64,000 bases of DNA from Asterias rubens (lineage: Eukaryota > Echinodermata > Asteroidea > Forcipulatida > Asteriidae): assembly GCF_902459465.1 (NCBI RefSeq), contig NC_047065.1, positions 14,857,634 through 14,921,633 of the forward strand, in the 5' to 3' direction. The notes under the pieces are model-generated. The model was not told where the DNA came from, did not search any database, and saw only the letters and a program-made list of their open reading frames with translations. A program made the position numbers and the translations under genes. The stretch's first letter is position 1; every line of letters begins with the position of its first letter. This document shows positions 11,853-24,388 of this stretch, piece after piece.

Positions 11853-12235
11853 AAGGAACATGTTGCCTTGGAACGGTCAAGTTAGTCTTTGAAAAGCCTT
11901 TGTAACCGTTTGTTATAAAATGCATATGATTAGAAAGATGTTGTAAAAGTAGAATACAATGATCCACACAAACATGCCTTGAAATTGCACGGTTTTCCTT
12001 TTACCTCGTCTACTAACACGGTCGGCCATTTATGGGAGTCAAATAATTGACTCCCATAAATGGCCGACCGTGTTAGTTCGCACAGTAAAAGGAAAACCAC
12101 CCAATTTTGAGCCAAATTTGTATGGATCATTGTATTCTACTCTTAAAACATCTTTCCAACTATATGCATTTTATAAAAGACGGTTACAAACGCCTTTTAT
12201 AGACCAAATCGTCCGATCCAAGGCAACGTGTTCCT
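11853..12235. mobile_element. Long hairpin MITE family B, copy 1 (near-perfect palindrome)
   Basis: The left end AAGGAACATGTTGCCTTGG is inverted at the right as CCAAGGCAACGTGTTCCTT. The centre, about 12014-12078, is a perfect palindrome around GAGTCAAATAATTGACTC with arms ACACGGTCGGCCATTTATGG. Most of the 383 bp folds back on itself. Other copies: 28112-28374 (centre deleted) and 47805-48078. Confidence 0.85.
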
Positions 12236-15200
12236 TGGTTCAAGGACACCAAGGCGTTTTTCTCCTTGGTAAAGGGCACCTCTATGAGGAAACTGAATAT
12301 CTGTGGGAACATTTCTAGGGGCACCATGGCAATGACCAAGGGGCATGGAGGCGATCGCCTCTCTGTGAAGTATCAGGCCTGAAAGAGACATCACTGTGGC
12401 AGAGGCCATGTCTAAAGTTATGGTTACAGCCATGGGTGTAGTTGTATAACACACCAAGCATTGAAGCAAAGCAGTGACACAGCCACAGCTGCCAATTTGG
12501 ACACACCCTATAAAACATTGTGAATGAGAGAGGCCTAAACTTGTGGATAATACAGACATTTCCTTGTGGATAAGACAGGCCTAACTCTGATTGAGTGAAA
12601 TAGAAGCTCTCTAGGGTCTGTGTTAAAAAAAAAAAGGGGGGGAAATATTGTAAGAATGGGTTCTTTGTGTTTGTGCCTTCTATTGTGCTGTACAAATGCA
12701 AGCTCTATTGCGTAGTGGATGATGGGGTGGAAGTGTTTAGCGGGCAGGCAAAATTGGTTAGGAAGAGTCCCTGGACGTCATTTCGACCTTATTATTTTGT
12801 TGAAGTGTTTGAAACTGCGTGATGTTGCTAAGGCGTCCTATTCTTCAATGCATGATGATTCGGCAATCCAGTCGTAGCTGTAGTTCCTAACTTGGGCACG
12901 GCCTAAGTCTGATTATTTTGTTCATTTCATTAGTATGTTTTACTAGTCAGGGTACCATTTAGAGTGTAAGATCAATACAAGCAAGTGTGATGAGGGAGTT
13001 TAAATAAGAGTCTTGGTACCGGACTCTGGTTTATAATACATTGGACAAATTTACACAGATTTTACAGTATCAATATTTTTTTAAATTGTTGTTGAATGTC
13101 ACTTCAATTGGTTAATTTTTGGTTTTTGCTCACTTTATTTAATTAGAATGACTTGCCTGTAATTTGATTTGAAATGTTTTCCCGTGTGGGATGTAGGAGA
13201 GTATGGTAGCTATTTTGTCATATTTTGTCTGTTTGTAAATATTTGTTTTTTGTAGTTTTTTTTTCTGTCAACAAAGTTTTTCATAAAGTTTTCAGATATT
13301 TCCTGGACACAACTGTTTGTTAAGACAAATGTTTCCCGAGGGACCAAGAACAATTTCTCTGCAATGCTATTTTATAAGGGAATGTAACTTAAAATGCAAA
13401 CCGTTTTTAAAGATCTCGTAGGCGTTTTGAGGTATGCCACGCCTTTATGTCAGAGTGTCATTTTGAGGAAATTACAATTATCAGCAGTGGTCCAGTGAAC
13501 ACTGAACGTATAAATTGCGTCATCATTTTATTTATTTGTTATTATTATTGTTATCTTTTTGGTCATGGTGCATAGTTTTAAAGATATCAACATTGCGTTT
13601 GTTTATTTGTTTTTGTATAAATCTCTCATTTGTAGAAATAAATTGCAATAGGACTTTAAATACTAGTAAGTGAAGTAAGGAATAAGCACTCACAAAAATT
13701 ATTCGCACACTGATAGGATTTTTGAAATTTATCGAGGAAGGGTAACTTTTTCTTTAGTTAAGTATGTTTTCTTTTGACTAATATTTGTGTTTGGAAAATT
13801 CCAGGTACTATGTAATTGTTGCACAAGGCGGCGTAAACTCGCCCAAATTAAAATCAAGCACCCTATTTGAAACCACACATCCTGCCCGTTTTGTTAGATT
13901 CATTCGAATTAAGGGCTGCACAAGTTTACAAATTAATGCTTTACATGGGATCAGGAATACCACTGTAATCAGAGTCAAACATTTTGTGTGTCCAGTTACC
14001 ATATTATGGTTTGGGATTTTAAGGTAAAGAAATTAGTTTGACTATTTTCTTCAAACGTTCTAGCAGTACTATGTACGTAGCCTGTTTGTTTAAATATTAT
14101 TTATCTGTTTTCAAGTACTAGTGTGAATGGGAAAAGAGTTTGCTTCATTTTATAGATGCTCATAGAATTCAACTTTTTTCTTGTTTCTTTTCTTTTTCCT
14201 TTTCTTTTTTCCTTAAAATTAATATAGCTGTTTCAAATTGCTTACTATTTACATAGGGCGTATGATATAAATGCAAAAAGATTAGTAAATGGCCTGGCAT
14301 TTTGAGTTTTTTTCGAAGGCTAAATGACAACACAACACATATAAATGAGTATACATGTACATGTACATGTGTAGCAGAAGCCGTCAAGTAGACAGAAATA
14401 AAAGGAGAGGGAAGTATAAAGCACACAAGGCATGAACAAAATTAATATCGTTTTTTATAGTGTGGGAGCCGTGTATAATATCAATGTACGCATGAGATTG
14501 ATTGAAACAAGCTGTAGGTAAATATAAAGGGAAACAAAAGGTACAACCTCTTTGATGGAGTAAACTATTGCAAAAAGATTTATTTGAAAATACTGTCTGT
14601 GTTTTTATATTTTAGTAACTGCTAAGAGATTAATTAATGCTAATATTGTGTAAGTGATCGATTATGGCATAAGGGGTAACTCTCCATTTGTAACTACATT
14701 TGTTTTATTTATTTTTTTCGAATAAAAAAAGAAATTTCATGATAAGGTCGTGGAGCATTAAGTGGTACATTAAGACTTTTGAGACGGTAGTTGTCAGCGC
14801 CAGATTTTTCACCGAGTGTTGAGAATAATTGGGGAAAAAAAAGGACTGGTGAGTGGGGCGCCCTCTATTGTCTCAAAAGTCTCGGTAAACTATTCAAGAC
14901 AAGTGTGTTTGATGCCAAAGCGCTTTTTTATGTAGAGGAGAGCATGCAGCAAATGCGCAGTTTATTATTGTTCAGTGCGTATATTTCGGAATTGTTTCAG
15001 TAAATTTTCTACTTGGATTATTATACGCAAAAATATGTTAGGCTTTTTTTAAAATTGTATCTCCACGCTGGTTTGCATATGGAAATAAAGTATTTCACTC
15101 TTAATTTTGTTTTTTTGTGTGTTATTCTGTTATTGTGTGATATTACTTATTATTCCATTATGTGGTTTTGTTGTAGTTGCATGAAATCTTGGGGTTGAGG

Positions 15201-15599
15201 AGGGGGGGGGGGTTAGGGTGTGCATTTATGTTGACCACTTGAAAAGGATGCCATCGCTGAGGTCAAAAACAATAGAAATGTTTCTCCGTGTACGCTGTTG
15301 CAACTCCTGGCCATCGAGAGTTTATTACCTTGACAAAGGGCCACTGTGAGTGGTGTTTGAGCTTGTGATGGCATTAACGGCGGGAAGGGGGGGTGTCAGT
15401 ATTCTTCCTTGGACTGTAGAGGGATTAAGCTTTCAATCAGTCAATGCCACAAGCTATGTGGAACATATGAGTGCAAATTAACATCATAATATGGGATTGT
15501 TTATAATGTCGCCTCTTGTAGCTTCAGTAAAAAAGTTATCAACAGTTTATACACCCCCCTCGCCAGCCCCGCCCTCACAAGTCTGCCCGTTAAAACTTA

Positions 15600-15769
15600 G
15601 AACAGCGCCCTCTGTAGGCATTGCGTTGCTATTTATTCGCCATTTGTAAATGGGGTTTTGGAGAGAAAGCAAGTCATTCCTTTCACGTGTGTGTGGATGG
15701 CAATGGTAGTTTGTCAAGAAAGGGAATCTGTAAACTGCAACTAAATTTGAACATTTAATAGAAGACGGG
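15600..15769 (+). promoter_or_regulatory. PSMD7 promoter and 5' UTR region
   Basis: Inferred from position just upstream of the PSMD7 start codon. It contains AGCGCCCTCT at 15604-15613, a motif that also sits upstream of PABPN1 and TRAPPC2L, and CGCCATTTG a little downstream. No TATA box stands out. The exact start of transcription cannot be read from sequence. Confidence 0.45.
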
Positions 15770-17620
15770 ATGGCACTCCCTCAACTCGAAATCAACAAGG
15801 TGGTGGTTCACCCATTGGTGCTCTTGAGTGTTGTGGATCATTTTAACAGAATACGAAATCAGAAGAGAGTTGTCGGTGTTTTGCTCGGCGCCTGGAGAAA
15901 AGGAATTCTCGACGTATCCAACAGTTTTGCCGGTTTGTTTTGTTATAAACCTTTCTTATTTTTGAAGTTTCAATTTAATTGGTTCAGCTACCTAAAACTT
16001 ATGCTTATTATGATGTATATATTGAGTTGTAATAATTGCAGACTTTCAAGCTTTAAACATTTTATTTTAACTTGACTTAACTTAAAATTAAATGCATTTT
16101 AAAGCGCTTTTTTAACACTGTTTCAAAGCGCTGTACAGTCAAGAAAAACATTAAAATGCAGGATTAAAAAACATGAGCAAAAATAGCAATATGGTTTGTT
16201 AAAAATACACAACTCCCAGTTAAAAAAACAGTTTTTAAGTCTGTTTTTTTTAAGAATGAGAAAATAGAAGGCTAAACTTTGCTGGGCCAGCAAAGTTAAA
16301 AGGAAAGTAACAGCACCACAAAACTTGGATAACTTTCCGTAAAGGCGCCACCACCTTTTCACTCTTTTTTACAAAAAGGGATATCTCATTGAGGTAAATT
16401 AGATACTATATTATTTCATATCGAATGAAAAAGTGGTGGCGCCAAAACTGGACAACGAAAAGCTGTCATTAACTTTACTATTAAGTACTATCGTAGCGTC
16501 ATACGAGGATAACTTTCCGTATGGCGCCACCACTTTTTCACACATTTTTACAAAAAGGGATATATCAATCAGGTAAATCAGATACTATATTATTTCATTT
16601 CGAATGAAAAAGTGGTGGCGCCATACGGAAACTTTTCCTCATACGATATCGACCCTCATATGTTTTGGAACCCCCAACTTTGATTACCGTTTACCGCGAG
16701 ATTGTGCAAGCTGCACTGGTTGCAGAAGCTATGCAGTTTACTCACGGTCTGTATTTTTATCAGGCTTAATCATGCTGAGAATAAAGTTTCCTGACGTTGG
16801 TTATGCTCAAATATTTATAAAATGATTGATTTTTGGTACAAATCACTAGTGCATTATTATGCAAACATTCAAATGAGTCAAAGAAACATCCAACCTCGAA
16901 AGTTCAAAACAAACATATTATCTGCAAGATTGAGTTTCATTCTGTTTTAGTCACTAGATGGATCACGTGAGGTGGTTACTATTTGGGATTCTATGGTGTG
17001 CCAATATGAGGAAAAAATTAAAATATTTCAAGTGAAAATGAAAAAAAAAATTTTTTGATTAACTGCATACCGTAATAAATTCCGAAAAGCGTAAAAAATA
17101 TTACGTCTATATTAAAGAGAATGTATCGTAGATTGGTTTCTTATCTCCTGAAACAAAACATTACTGGTCTAAAATGGGTGAAAACGGATTGTTATGAAGT
17201 GTGTGTGTGTGTTTTAAGGGGGGTGGGGTGTTTTACTACCATGCCTTATGATATCTCTCGATTCTAATTAAAGTAGCTATAATGCCGTGGGACAAAAATT
17301 TTATTAAATTTGTTAAGTAGTAATTGAATAATATTTTTGATTTATTTTGCATGCCATACTAGCTTCGAAATATTCAATAAAATACCAACCAATGAAAGGT
17401 GTGAAAACATATGACGTTGCTCCAATTTCGTGCATGCTTAAGCACTGTTAATGGCGGACTGTCTCTCGCAACGTAAAACCAAAGCTGTAAAAATTTCAAC
17501 ACACCATGAAGTGTAAGTGTTATTGTTAAAAAATTGGATAGATGATTTGAAAAAAAAACATTCAGTTTTTGATTGTGAACCATTTTCCGGTTATCCTACT
17601 GAAAACACATGACACCAGGA

Positions 17621-17655
<35 letters not shown>

Positions 17656-20108
17656 GTAGCTACTAGCCAAGGCCTATAAAATAAGCTCTATGCATGGTGA
17701 GACATAATCGTTGGGACAACCACTAACACTCGGTTAATAATAACATTGAGTGAGCGGTGGAGGGCAATCTTTAACTTCATGTGTTTTATTTAGGCAAATT
17801 TTAATTTAAAATGTTTTTTTTTTAAATTTAACTTTTGAGTTTGTTATGAACAACAACTGACTCCTGAGCCTTGATGAACTACACCATGATGTTACTATTT
17901 GTTAGTATAATAATTGTAGTGATGTGCAGTTCCCCTGTCGCCTTATCAAAAGTTGATAAAGAAAGAATCGTCTTCATTTTGGGGATGATTTTTTTTATTA
18001 AATTTTAAGATTTTTTTTTCAATTGTTATGCAACTTTATTGAGTTGTGTGCAAATCTTGCCTGTAGAGGAAAGTCCGGTCTCTTTGACGATGTTTTTTAA
18101 TTTCACTCAACAAAAAGGAAATGCAAGCATTATGAATGTATATTGAGTATGTGGGAAAAGTTTTGGTAGTGTAGTACAAAAGAAACTTCAGTTTTTGCTG
18201 GCTAACGGTTGTAAAACTTTTACCTATCAATGCTGATTTGAAAAACGTATAGACCCCTATAAGGCTCACAGGGGAGCCTTATAGTTTCTAGAAGTATGAT
18301 GTCACTTGGTCTATAGGATTGGAACTTAGGAACCCATTTTCACGATTGTTGTTGATATTTTCTTTTTTCTTGTTTTTTTTTCAGTCCCCTTCGATGAAGA
18401 CGACAAAGACAATACAGTATGGTACCTTGACCATGACTACCTAGAAAACATGTATGGCATGTTCAAGAAAGTCAATGGTAAGATAATATCCAGACTAAGG
18501 TTGTGTTCGAATTGCTAGCTACGGCAGGGCGCCCCTCCAAAACCGTGTGTGGAGAACCCTGGTCATTGCCCAGCAGTCTAGCGCATCAAATTCAAGTTGT
18601 GGTGGCCGAGTCATCACGATGTGGGTTTGCATCTCCATCCCTGCACTTGTGTCATAAGCAAAGGCACTTAACTGTAATTGTTCCTTGGCATTTATGTCCT
18701 AACTTGTGGACTTTGGCAAAATAATAACGGAGTAGAAGGCCCAAGGCCAGTGGCTTTAGTTTCTGGCCAGTAAACTCACAGCCGGACTAGTCTAGTGGTC
18801 TTCTATGTTTCTGTTCAATATCTTTAAACCATGTTCAAGTGTTGTGTTCAAGCCGAGTAAATATCTTACAACTCTGCCAAGTGTCAAAGTGTACTTACCC
18901 ACAAGACAAAAAGAAAACTCTCCTCTTAGTTTTAGTTCAAGAAAAAAAAAAGTGAAAAAGTGAAAACTGTCTTCTCCTTTTTTACTGTATTTTTTCTTAA
19001 TATTGATTCTGGTCTCGTCAACATAATCCAGCCCGAGAAGCTACATTGTGCATAGACCTTTTCGCAAATACCGGGGCGCGCGCGTAAAGCTTGGAATTAG
19101 GTGCATTGTGGTCTTGCTGGTATCCAAATATGATCCATATCTATCCCACAATGCACCTCATTCAACAGTCTGCGCTTGCGCATTGGTATTTGCGATAAGG
19201 TGCATGGGGAAAACACTGCGTTTCTTCCAGTTGATTTTGCAGAAATTTTTCTCTGCGCCATCTCTTGGCATCAACCATTCATTATGATTAGCTGAATCTC
19301 AAATTTTCATGCAGAATTGAACTCATTTTAAGGATCAGCAACACAAACGCCTTGTTTTTGTGATGTCACCAAAAACTGAGTTTCTCGTTTTGATTCTTTT
19401 TAGCACGAGAGAAGATCGTTGGTTGGTATCACACAGGGCCCAAGCTGGGTCAGAACGACATTGCAGTCAACGAGATTATCAGGCAATACTGCCCAAGCTC
19501 GGTAGGTCAAAGGGCAACATGTCAACACGTATGGATTTACTTTGTTTTCATACTTTTGTATTAAATCGCAAAATATACATATTGACAAAGCAAATGAAAC
19601 AAGCAGACGTTGTTATTAGACAAGAAGCATCTTTACCTAACATAAGTTTTTTAATAAGTAGCTTTGAATGAAATTACATCAAAATCAATACTAATAAATT
19701 TGATAGGATTAAATGATTGATTGATTGATTGATTGAAACAACAACATACGCCCCAATATAATGAAATCAAACATAGCGTCATGTTATAACATCCTTGTTG
19801 TGAAAGGGGGGCTAGTGCCTTTTCTGCTGGAACAGTCTTTCTTACAATATTGGACAACTCACCTTGATAAAAACAAGATTACCGTCAAAATTTCCATTTG
19901 ATTTTCAGGATAAGCAAACGACAGCTAAATACCAGTAACAAGCAATATGCAAAATTTGGTTGGTAATTCTTTTTTATCAAGTAAGAAATTTCATGCTTAG
20001 CAAATTTTTGTGCTTAGCAGCTCTATGAAATTGGGCCCCGTTAACAAGAGCTTACTGTATGGCATCATACGCAAATATTGTTGGAATATGGTGCCTTATA
20101 AATGTTAC

Positions 20109-20145
<37 letters not shown>

Positions 20146-21636
20146 CCTTTGTTCATTTTTCTCTCTGAAGGTCCTTGTAATTATCGATGCTAAACCAAAG
20201 GATCTTGGGCTCCCAACAGAAGCCTACTTTGCAGTGGAGGAGGTTCATGATGTAAGAAATCTAACATGGATCCAATAGTTTAAAATTAGTATAGAAATTT
20301 TTTTGTTTGCGCAGGTACTGTACAATCTATGACGATGTGGGGAAAAAAATAATACAAATACAAGTTTTGTTTGAGTTATGGCAAATCATAATAAGGTTTG
20401 TCATCTGTTTAGTGCAAGGTTCAGTAATCAAGGAAAACTTATAAAATGGTGAGGGAAACTTTGTGCAAGCAAGGGAAACTTTGAATTGGCGAGGAAAACA
20501 TGAATGGGTGAGTGAAAATTTGAAAGGGGGAGGGCAACATGAATGGACATGGAAAACTTTAATTGGGTGAAAGAATTTTTGAACGACCATGGAAAACTTT
20601 GAATGTGTGAGGGAAACTCTATTAGGATAATAGGATGAGTGGTTGAATAATAGTTTATTATAACCTGCAGGACGGCACCCCAACCAGTCGTACATTCGAG
20701 CACATACCAAGTGAGATGGGAGCGGAGGAAGCAGAAGAAGTCGGCGTTGAGCATCTACTCAGGTAAACAAATGTGTCTGTCGTTGAAACTGTGTGGGTTT
20801 AAGTGTCTAGAGAGGGGTGTTCCTGTGGCCGGTATAAGGAAAATCCACAAGACCGCAGGACTTGAATCTCTTGACACCTCATTATAACCGTGTTCTCGCT
20901 ACTACAGTGCTCGTATAATCCATATTTTAATACGTCACTTTAGAGGGAGCCGTTTCTCACAATGTTTTATACTACCAACCTCTCCCCATTACTCGTTACC
21001 AAGTAAGGTTTTGTGCTAATAATTATTTTGAGTAGGTTCCAATAGTGTCCACTGCCTTTAACCGGAACCTCGTAATATGCGAGCTCATAATAACGGTAGT
21101 CGACTGTTTACTGTAGGCAAAGTTTCAGGCCTGATAATTTTGTGTTAACTTGATACTTCAGGGACATCAAAGACACCAGCGTAGGCAGCCTGTCTCAGAG
21201 GATCACCAGCCAGCTCCTAGGCCTGAAAGGTTTCTTCTCTCAGATGCAGCACATCCAGAGCTACCTGGAGCAGATCGCCATGGAGAAGCTGCCCATCAAC
21301 CATACCATCATCTACCAGCTCCAGGACATCTTCAACCTCCTGCCAGACGTCAACCTGACGGAGTTCGTGCGGGCGTTTGTGGTGACCACCAACGACCAGA
21401 TGCTGGTGATCTACCTGGCGTCGCTGATCCGCTCCGTCATCGCCCTGCACAACCTCATCAGCAACAAGGTGCAGAACCGTGACCTGGAGAAACAGGAGGG
21501 CAAGTCGGACAAGGACAAAAAAGAGAAGGGTCAGGGGGATAAGGAGAAGTCGGAAAAGGATAAGGGCGATAAGAAAGACGCCAAGGATGCGTCGGCGGAA
21601 GATAAGAAGTCGGCCAAGACGACCAAGAAGAAGTGA
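15770..21636 (+). CDS. PSMD7: 26S proteasome non-ATPase regulatory subunit 7 (Rpn8/Mov34), complete
   Basis: Scaffold subunit of the 19S lid. Its MPN domain pairs with that of Rpn11, the lid deubiquitinase, but lacks the metal-binding JAMM residues itself. Exons: 15770-15932, 18385-18477, 19404-19501, 20171-20251, 20671-20762, 21162-21636. Every phase agrees, giving 333 residues (human 324). Features: [18 protein letters not shown] near the start; [76 protein letters not shown]; a helical C-terminal domain ([35 protein letters not shown]); then a lysine/glutamate-rich tail from about residue 283. The first ATG (ATGGCACTCCCTCAA) fits the family start. Oddity: the loop after HFNRI is three residues shorter than in human or fly. 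Intron 1 holds two adjacent hairpin MITEs. Confidence 0.98.
16328..16448. mobile_element. Short hairpin MITE family C, copy 1
   Basis: Starts ACTTTCCGTAAAGGCGCCAC and ends inverted as AAAAAGTGGTGGCGCC. The centre has TACAAAAAGGGATATCTC. Copy 2 lies about 60 bp downstream; copies 3 and 4 are near 55085 and 57818. Confidence 0.8.
16509..16637. mobile_element. Short hairpin MITE family C, copy 2
   Basis: Inverted ends ACTTTCCGTATGGCGCCACC and GGTGGCGCCATACGGAAA, centre TACAAAAAGGGATATATC. Better preserved than copy 1. Confidence 0.85.
17622..17656 (+). repeat. (TAC)n microsatellite
   Basis: About eleven uninterrupted TAC units in PSMD7 intron 1, followed by TAGTAGCTACTAG. Confidence 0.95.
18565..18725 (+). 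mobile_element. tRNA-derived SINE (SINE family 4)
   Basis: The head CAGCAGTCTAGCGCATCAAA and B-box-like GTGGGTTTGCATCTCC match the family 4 layout. The body AAGGCACTTAACTGTAATTG continues to about 18725. PSMD7 intron 2. Confidence 0.5.
19052..19204. mobile_element. MITE family J, copy 2
   Basis: Ends ATAGACCTTTTCGCAAATAC and GTATTTGCGATAAGGT. The centre has GGTGCATTGTGG and its inverse CCACAATGCACC. The same element lies in opposite orientation at 30659-30815, which allows the termini to be read with confidence. PSMD7 intron 2. Confidence 0.85.
20113..20148 (+). repeat. (TTGA)n/(ATTG)n microsatellite
   Basis: About eight GATT units immediately before PSMD7 exon 4; a shorter run of the same unit lies at about 19710-19735. 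Confidence 0.9.
20890..21057 (+). mobile_element. TTAA-bounded MITE family A, right-end fragment
   Basis: Ends CCAATAGTGTCCACTGCCT, then TTAA (21058-21061). Contains GAGGGAGCCGTTTCTCACAA as in full copies. PSMD7 intron 5. Confidence 0.75.
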
Positions 21637-21767
21637 TGAACGATGATTTTTTTTATTGATATATATTTCCAGTGGATTATAATAACTTTAGTGAAATCGT
21701 TCTCTGTGTAATTTTTGGTGTCAGTCCACGGTTTTGAAATTAAGGAAACATGTTTTGCAAATGCAAC

Positions 21768-21924
21768 CACTAGGCCTAGGATTACACATGCAGGGAAAGG
21801 AGACCATGGCCTCTGTTGCCCCCGGTCTCGGCCTTGGTGTCCCTTCAAACATATTTTCCAATGGAAGTGCCCTGTGCAAATTGAAAACAGGCTTGCCCTT
21901 TCAAAGATGAAATTCCAGGCCTAA
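21768..21924. mobile_element. MITE family I (CAGGCCTGGAATT), copy
   Basis: Ends TAGGCCTAGGATTACA and AATTCCAGGCCTA, with inside phrases GGAGACCATGGCCTCTGTTG and CTTGCCCTTTCAAAGATGAA shared with 46516-46678. It lies in the probable 3' UTR of PSMD7. Confidence 0.75.
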
Positions 21925-22419
21925 ACCACCATCTGAAAATGCAGTCCAGTGTGGCTTTCTCAGGCACTATCTTTGTCTCAGCACATCACTCAGTGCTGTC
22001 CTCTAAGGTGATCAAATGTTTTTGTTACTGCTCTGTTGTGAGTCTATAGGAGACTCAACAAATGTATTGGTAGCTGTGACCTTTTCAATCAGGGTCAATG
22101 ATGACCCAATGCATTGACGACTACTGTCTGCATTACAGTCTGCCATCTTGAGATTCGATAATAATAACAATCTAGTCTTATATAGCTTTGGTATCCACCA
22201 ATAAGGTGCTGGAGGCGCTTGAACAAAGAGAGACACTTTTTAAGAAAGGTTAATGATTTGTGAGACTGATTTATTTACCTAATAAGGGTTAACAAGGTGC
22301 TATGAAAGCCACTGCCAGAAACACAATAGAAAACCCCTTTTAATTCAACAAAGAGAGACGCTTTTCAAGACAGGTTTTGAAGTTTTTTTATGATTTATGA
22401 AACCGGTTTACGTAGTACC

Positions 22420-22615
22420 TTTATGTGTGCTGGGTTCTTTTACATGCATTACACAACCCACTGTACACACAGGACCAATGGCTTTACAACCTATTTGAAG
22501 GACGAAGCAATACTGGTTTAGTGTCGTTCTAAAGGACATACACCCATGAACGGGACTCAAACCCGCACTCTGCTGACCAGAGTTTGAGTTCAGTGCGCTT
22601 GGCCACGACATGAAA
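22420..22615 (-). mobile_element. tRNA-derived SINE (SINE family 4), inverted
   Basis: Reverse B-box in GGGACTCAAACCCGCACTCT, then GTGCGCTTGGCCACGAC. The upstream body TTCTTTTACATGCATTACAC matches 7865-7900 (TTCTTTTATGTGTGTGACAC). Confidence 0.6.
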
Positions 22616-23092
22616 TCTTGAGATTCAAAATGCATGTTAAGATGAGGTGCCTGTCTATGTAACTGTACCAATCCATGGCTCAAATGTTTCTTTATGTGAT
22701 GATTATTGAGCCACAGTCATAATTTCAGATGTGGCCCAATAAGCTTGTTTATACTACAATTTTGTTTAAACCCTTACACGGTGTGGAATAAAGCATTGTA
22801 TACTCGGTACTTTCACAAGTTCTGTGTGAAAAAAGTCCACTGGCAAATCACTCGGGTGGGACTCTGTTGATATTGCCATGCTTGTATTTATTAAAGCCAA
22901 CACCCTGACCCCCACTTTGTCCAAATGATTTCATGGATGAATTGCTCACTGACATAAACACAAACGAGGTATGAAGGGGTACTGTTGTCATGATCATTGC
23001 AAGCCTGTGGCTGTACTGTCATCATGATCATTGATGAGGCCTATGGCTGTACATGGATTTATGAAGTCTAACCATAGAGCTTCTCTAACCAA

Positions 23093-23411
23093 GAGCAAGT
23101 TCGAGTGCGCACATTTAGTCCACCAGTGGTCGACCACAGACTAGCAACGCACATGCGCAGTGACGTACTCACCCGAACGACTCATTGGTAGTCAAGTCAA
23201 CCTTCCACCTTTTCGCTAAAGGGTCACTGGTTCCCTTCTGCGCTTAACACATGTTAGAATGGAACATGCTGTTGGGACCAGTGAAGAAACCATGGTCTCG
23301 AGGCTGGTTCCAAATGGTCGACCACAGTAGTCAACCAATGGTCAACCAGCCTGGGTTCGAGTCAAAATGGTCAACCTTTTAGTTAACCATTGTGCACACT
23401 CGAACTTGCTC
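23093..23411. mobile_element. MITE family R, single copy
   Basis: Terminal inverted repeats GAGCAAGTTCGAGTGCGCAC and GTGCACACTCGAACTTGCTC. Subterminal TGGTCGACCACA occurs twice in inverted context. About 319 bp, no coding potential. Confidence 0.75.
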
Positions 23412-24388
23412 CCAGTTATGCTGACCGATACATCACAATGGTTCATCATGCTTAGAGCATAAAATATTACTTGACAAATTTCTTTGCTGAGCAAACAGTG
23501 AGTGGAGCACCAGTCACAACAATGTAAACTCAATGCAATTTTGGCTGGTACGCTGTTTCTGTAAAGATATTTTTTGTGTGCTTTGGGCGTTATGAAATTA
23601 GGACCTGTGCATGCATGAAGAGATGCGTGCAGTAACTGGATCAGAGCATATAATGCGCATTATTTTTGACTGCGCGAGGGCGCTATAAATAGTATTTTTA
23701 TCACCTCCTGGGGTATACTCGATTCGCCCTGCACTGATTAATAGGCGTTCTGTCACTTTTGTTGCCCTGTAGTTTCAATTTGCTTTAGAGGTGGATTATA
23801 ACGGCTCCTTTAAAAGAGTTATTTTCCATGATGGATTAGATGTCTGTGGTGGTAATGTGTTCAAATCTTTAATAATTGTTATGGGTTTGAATGAATATAC
23901 CCCCGGAAGTGATTGAGCGCGCCCTCACGCGGTCAAAAATATGACCCATTCCTTGTATAGTTACAAGCCTGCTATGACCATGACGACACCGGTCCCCCTT
24001 TACTTGAGGTTTTTTGGTTCAAACTGGATTTTTTTTCCAAGGAGGACTAATTTTTGAGAATACTATAATTGTTTGTATGGCATATTTGTTATGTTCGGTT
24101 AGCTGTAAAATAAATTTGGCCGCTTGTTTGCTGGCAGACTCCTACCTATTACATTTAGTGTATCTCTGTGTGTTGCATGCTGTTCATTTAATTCAATTTA
24201 ATTTACAGTAATCTTACACACGGGGCCATAAGAAGCAGTGCAGGAACGGCGGCACCATCAATCAATTTGGCCGAAATTTAAAAAGCATTAATCTAAAAAA
24301 AAGATGGAAAAGATTCAAGATGGGAAAAGAAAAAGGAATTAACAATTAAGTAACAAAATAAATTGACAAAACACGGACACAACACAAA

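Larger units (their letters stand above)
9774..15600 (+). other. Cadherin 3' UTR and intergenic DNA
   Basis: No convincing coding exon. A first possible polyadenylation hexamer AATAAA lies at 9880-9885; another at 15084-15089 would allow a very long 3' UTR, so the transcript end is undecided. The stretch holds a MITE J relative (10426-10560), several copies of the TATGAAATTGGGCCC-type repeat (10860-11320), a long hairpin MITE (11853-12235), and decayed family I sequence (about 12240-12380). The rest is AT-rich sequence without visible structure. Confidence 0.6.
15933..18384 (+). other. PSMD7 intron 1
   Basis: 2.45-kb intron. It contains MITE family C copies at 16328-16448 and 16509-16637, a (TAC)n run at about 17622-17655, and otherwise AT-rich sequence. 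The acceptor ending at 18384 has a long pyrimidine tract. Confidence 0.8.

Noticed and set aside
13785-14027. Open frame of 80 codons downstream of cadherin
   Set aside because: No splice context, no domain-like sequence, and composition like the surrounding non-coding DNA.
21150-21482. Arginine/proline-rich frame overlapping PSMD7 exon 6
   Set aside because: It is an out-of-frame shadow of the PSMD7 exon, whose own frame is conserved.
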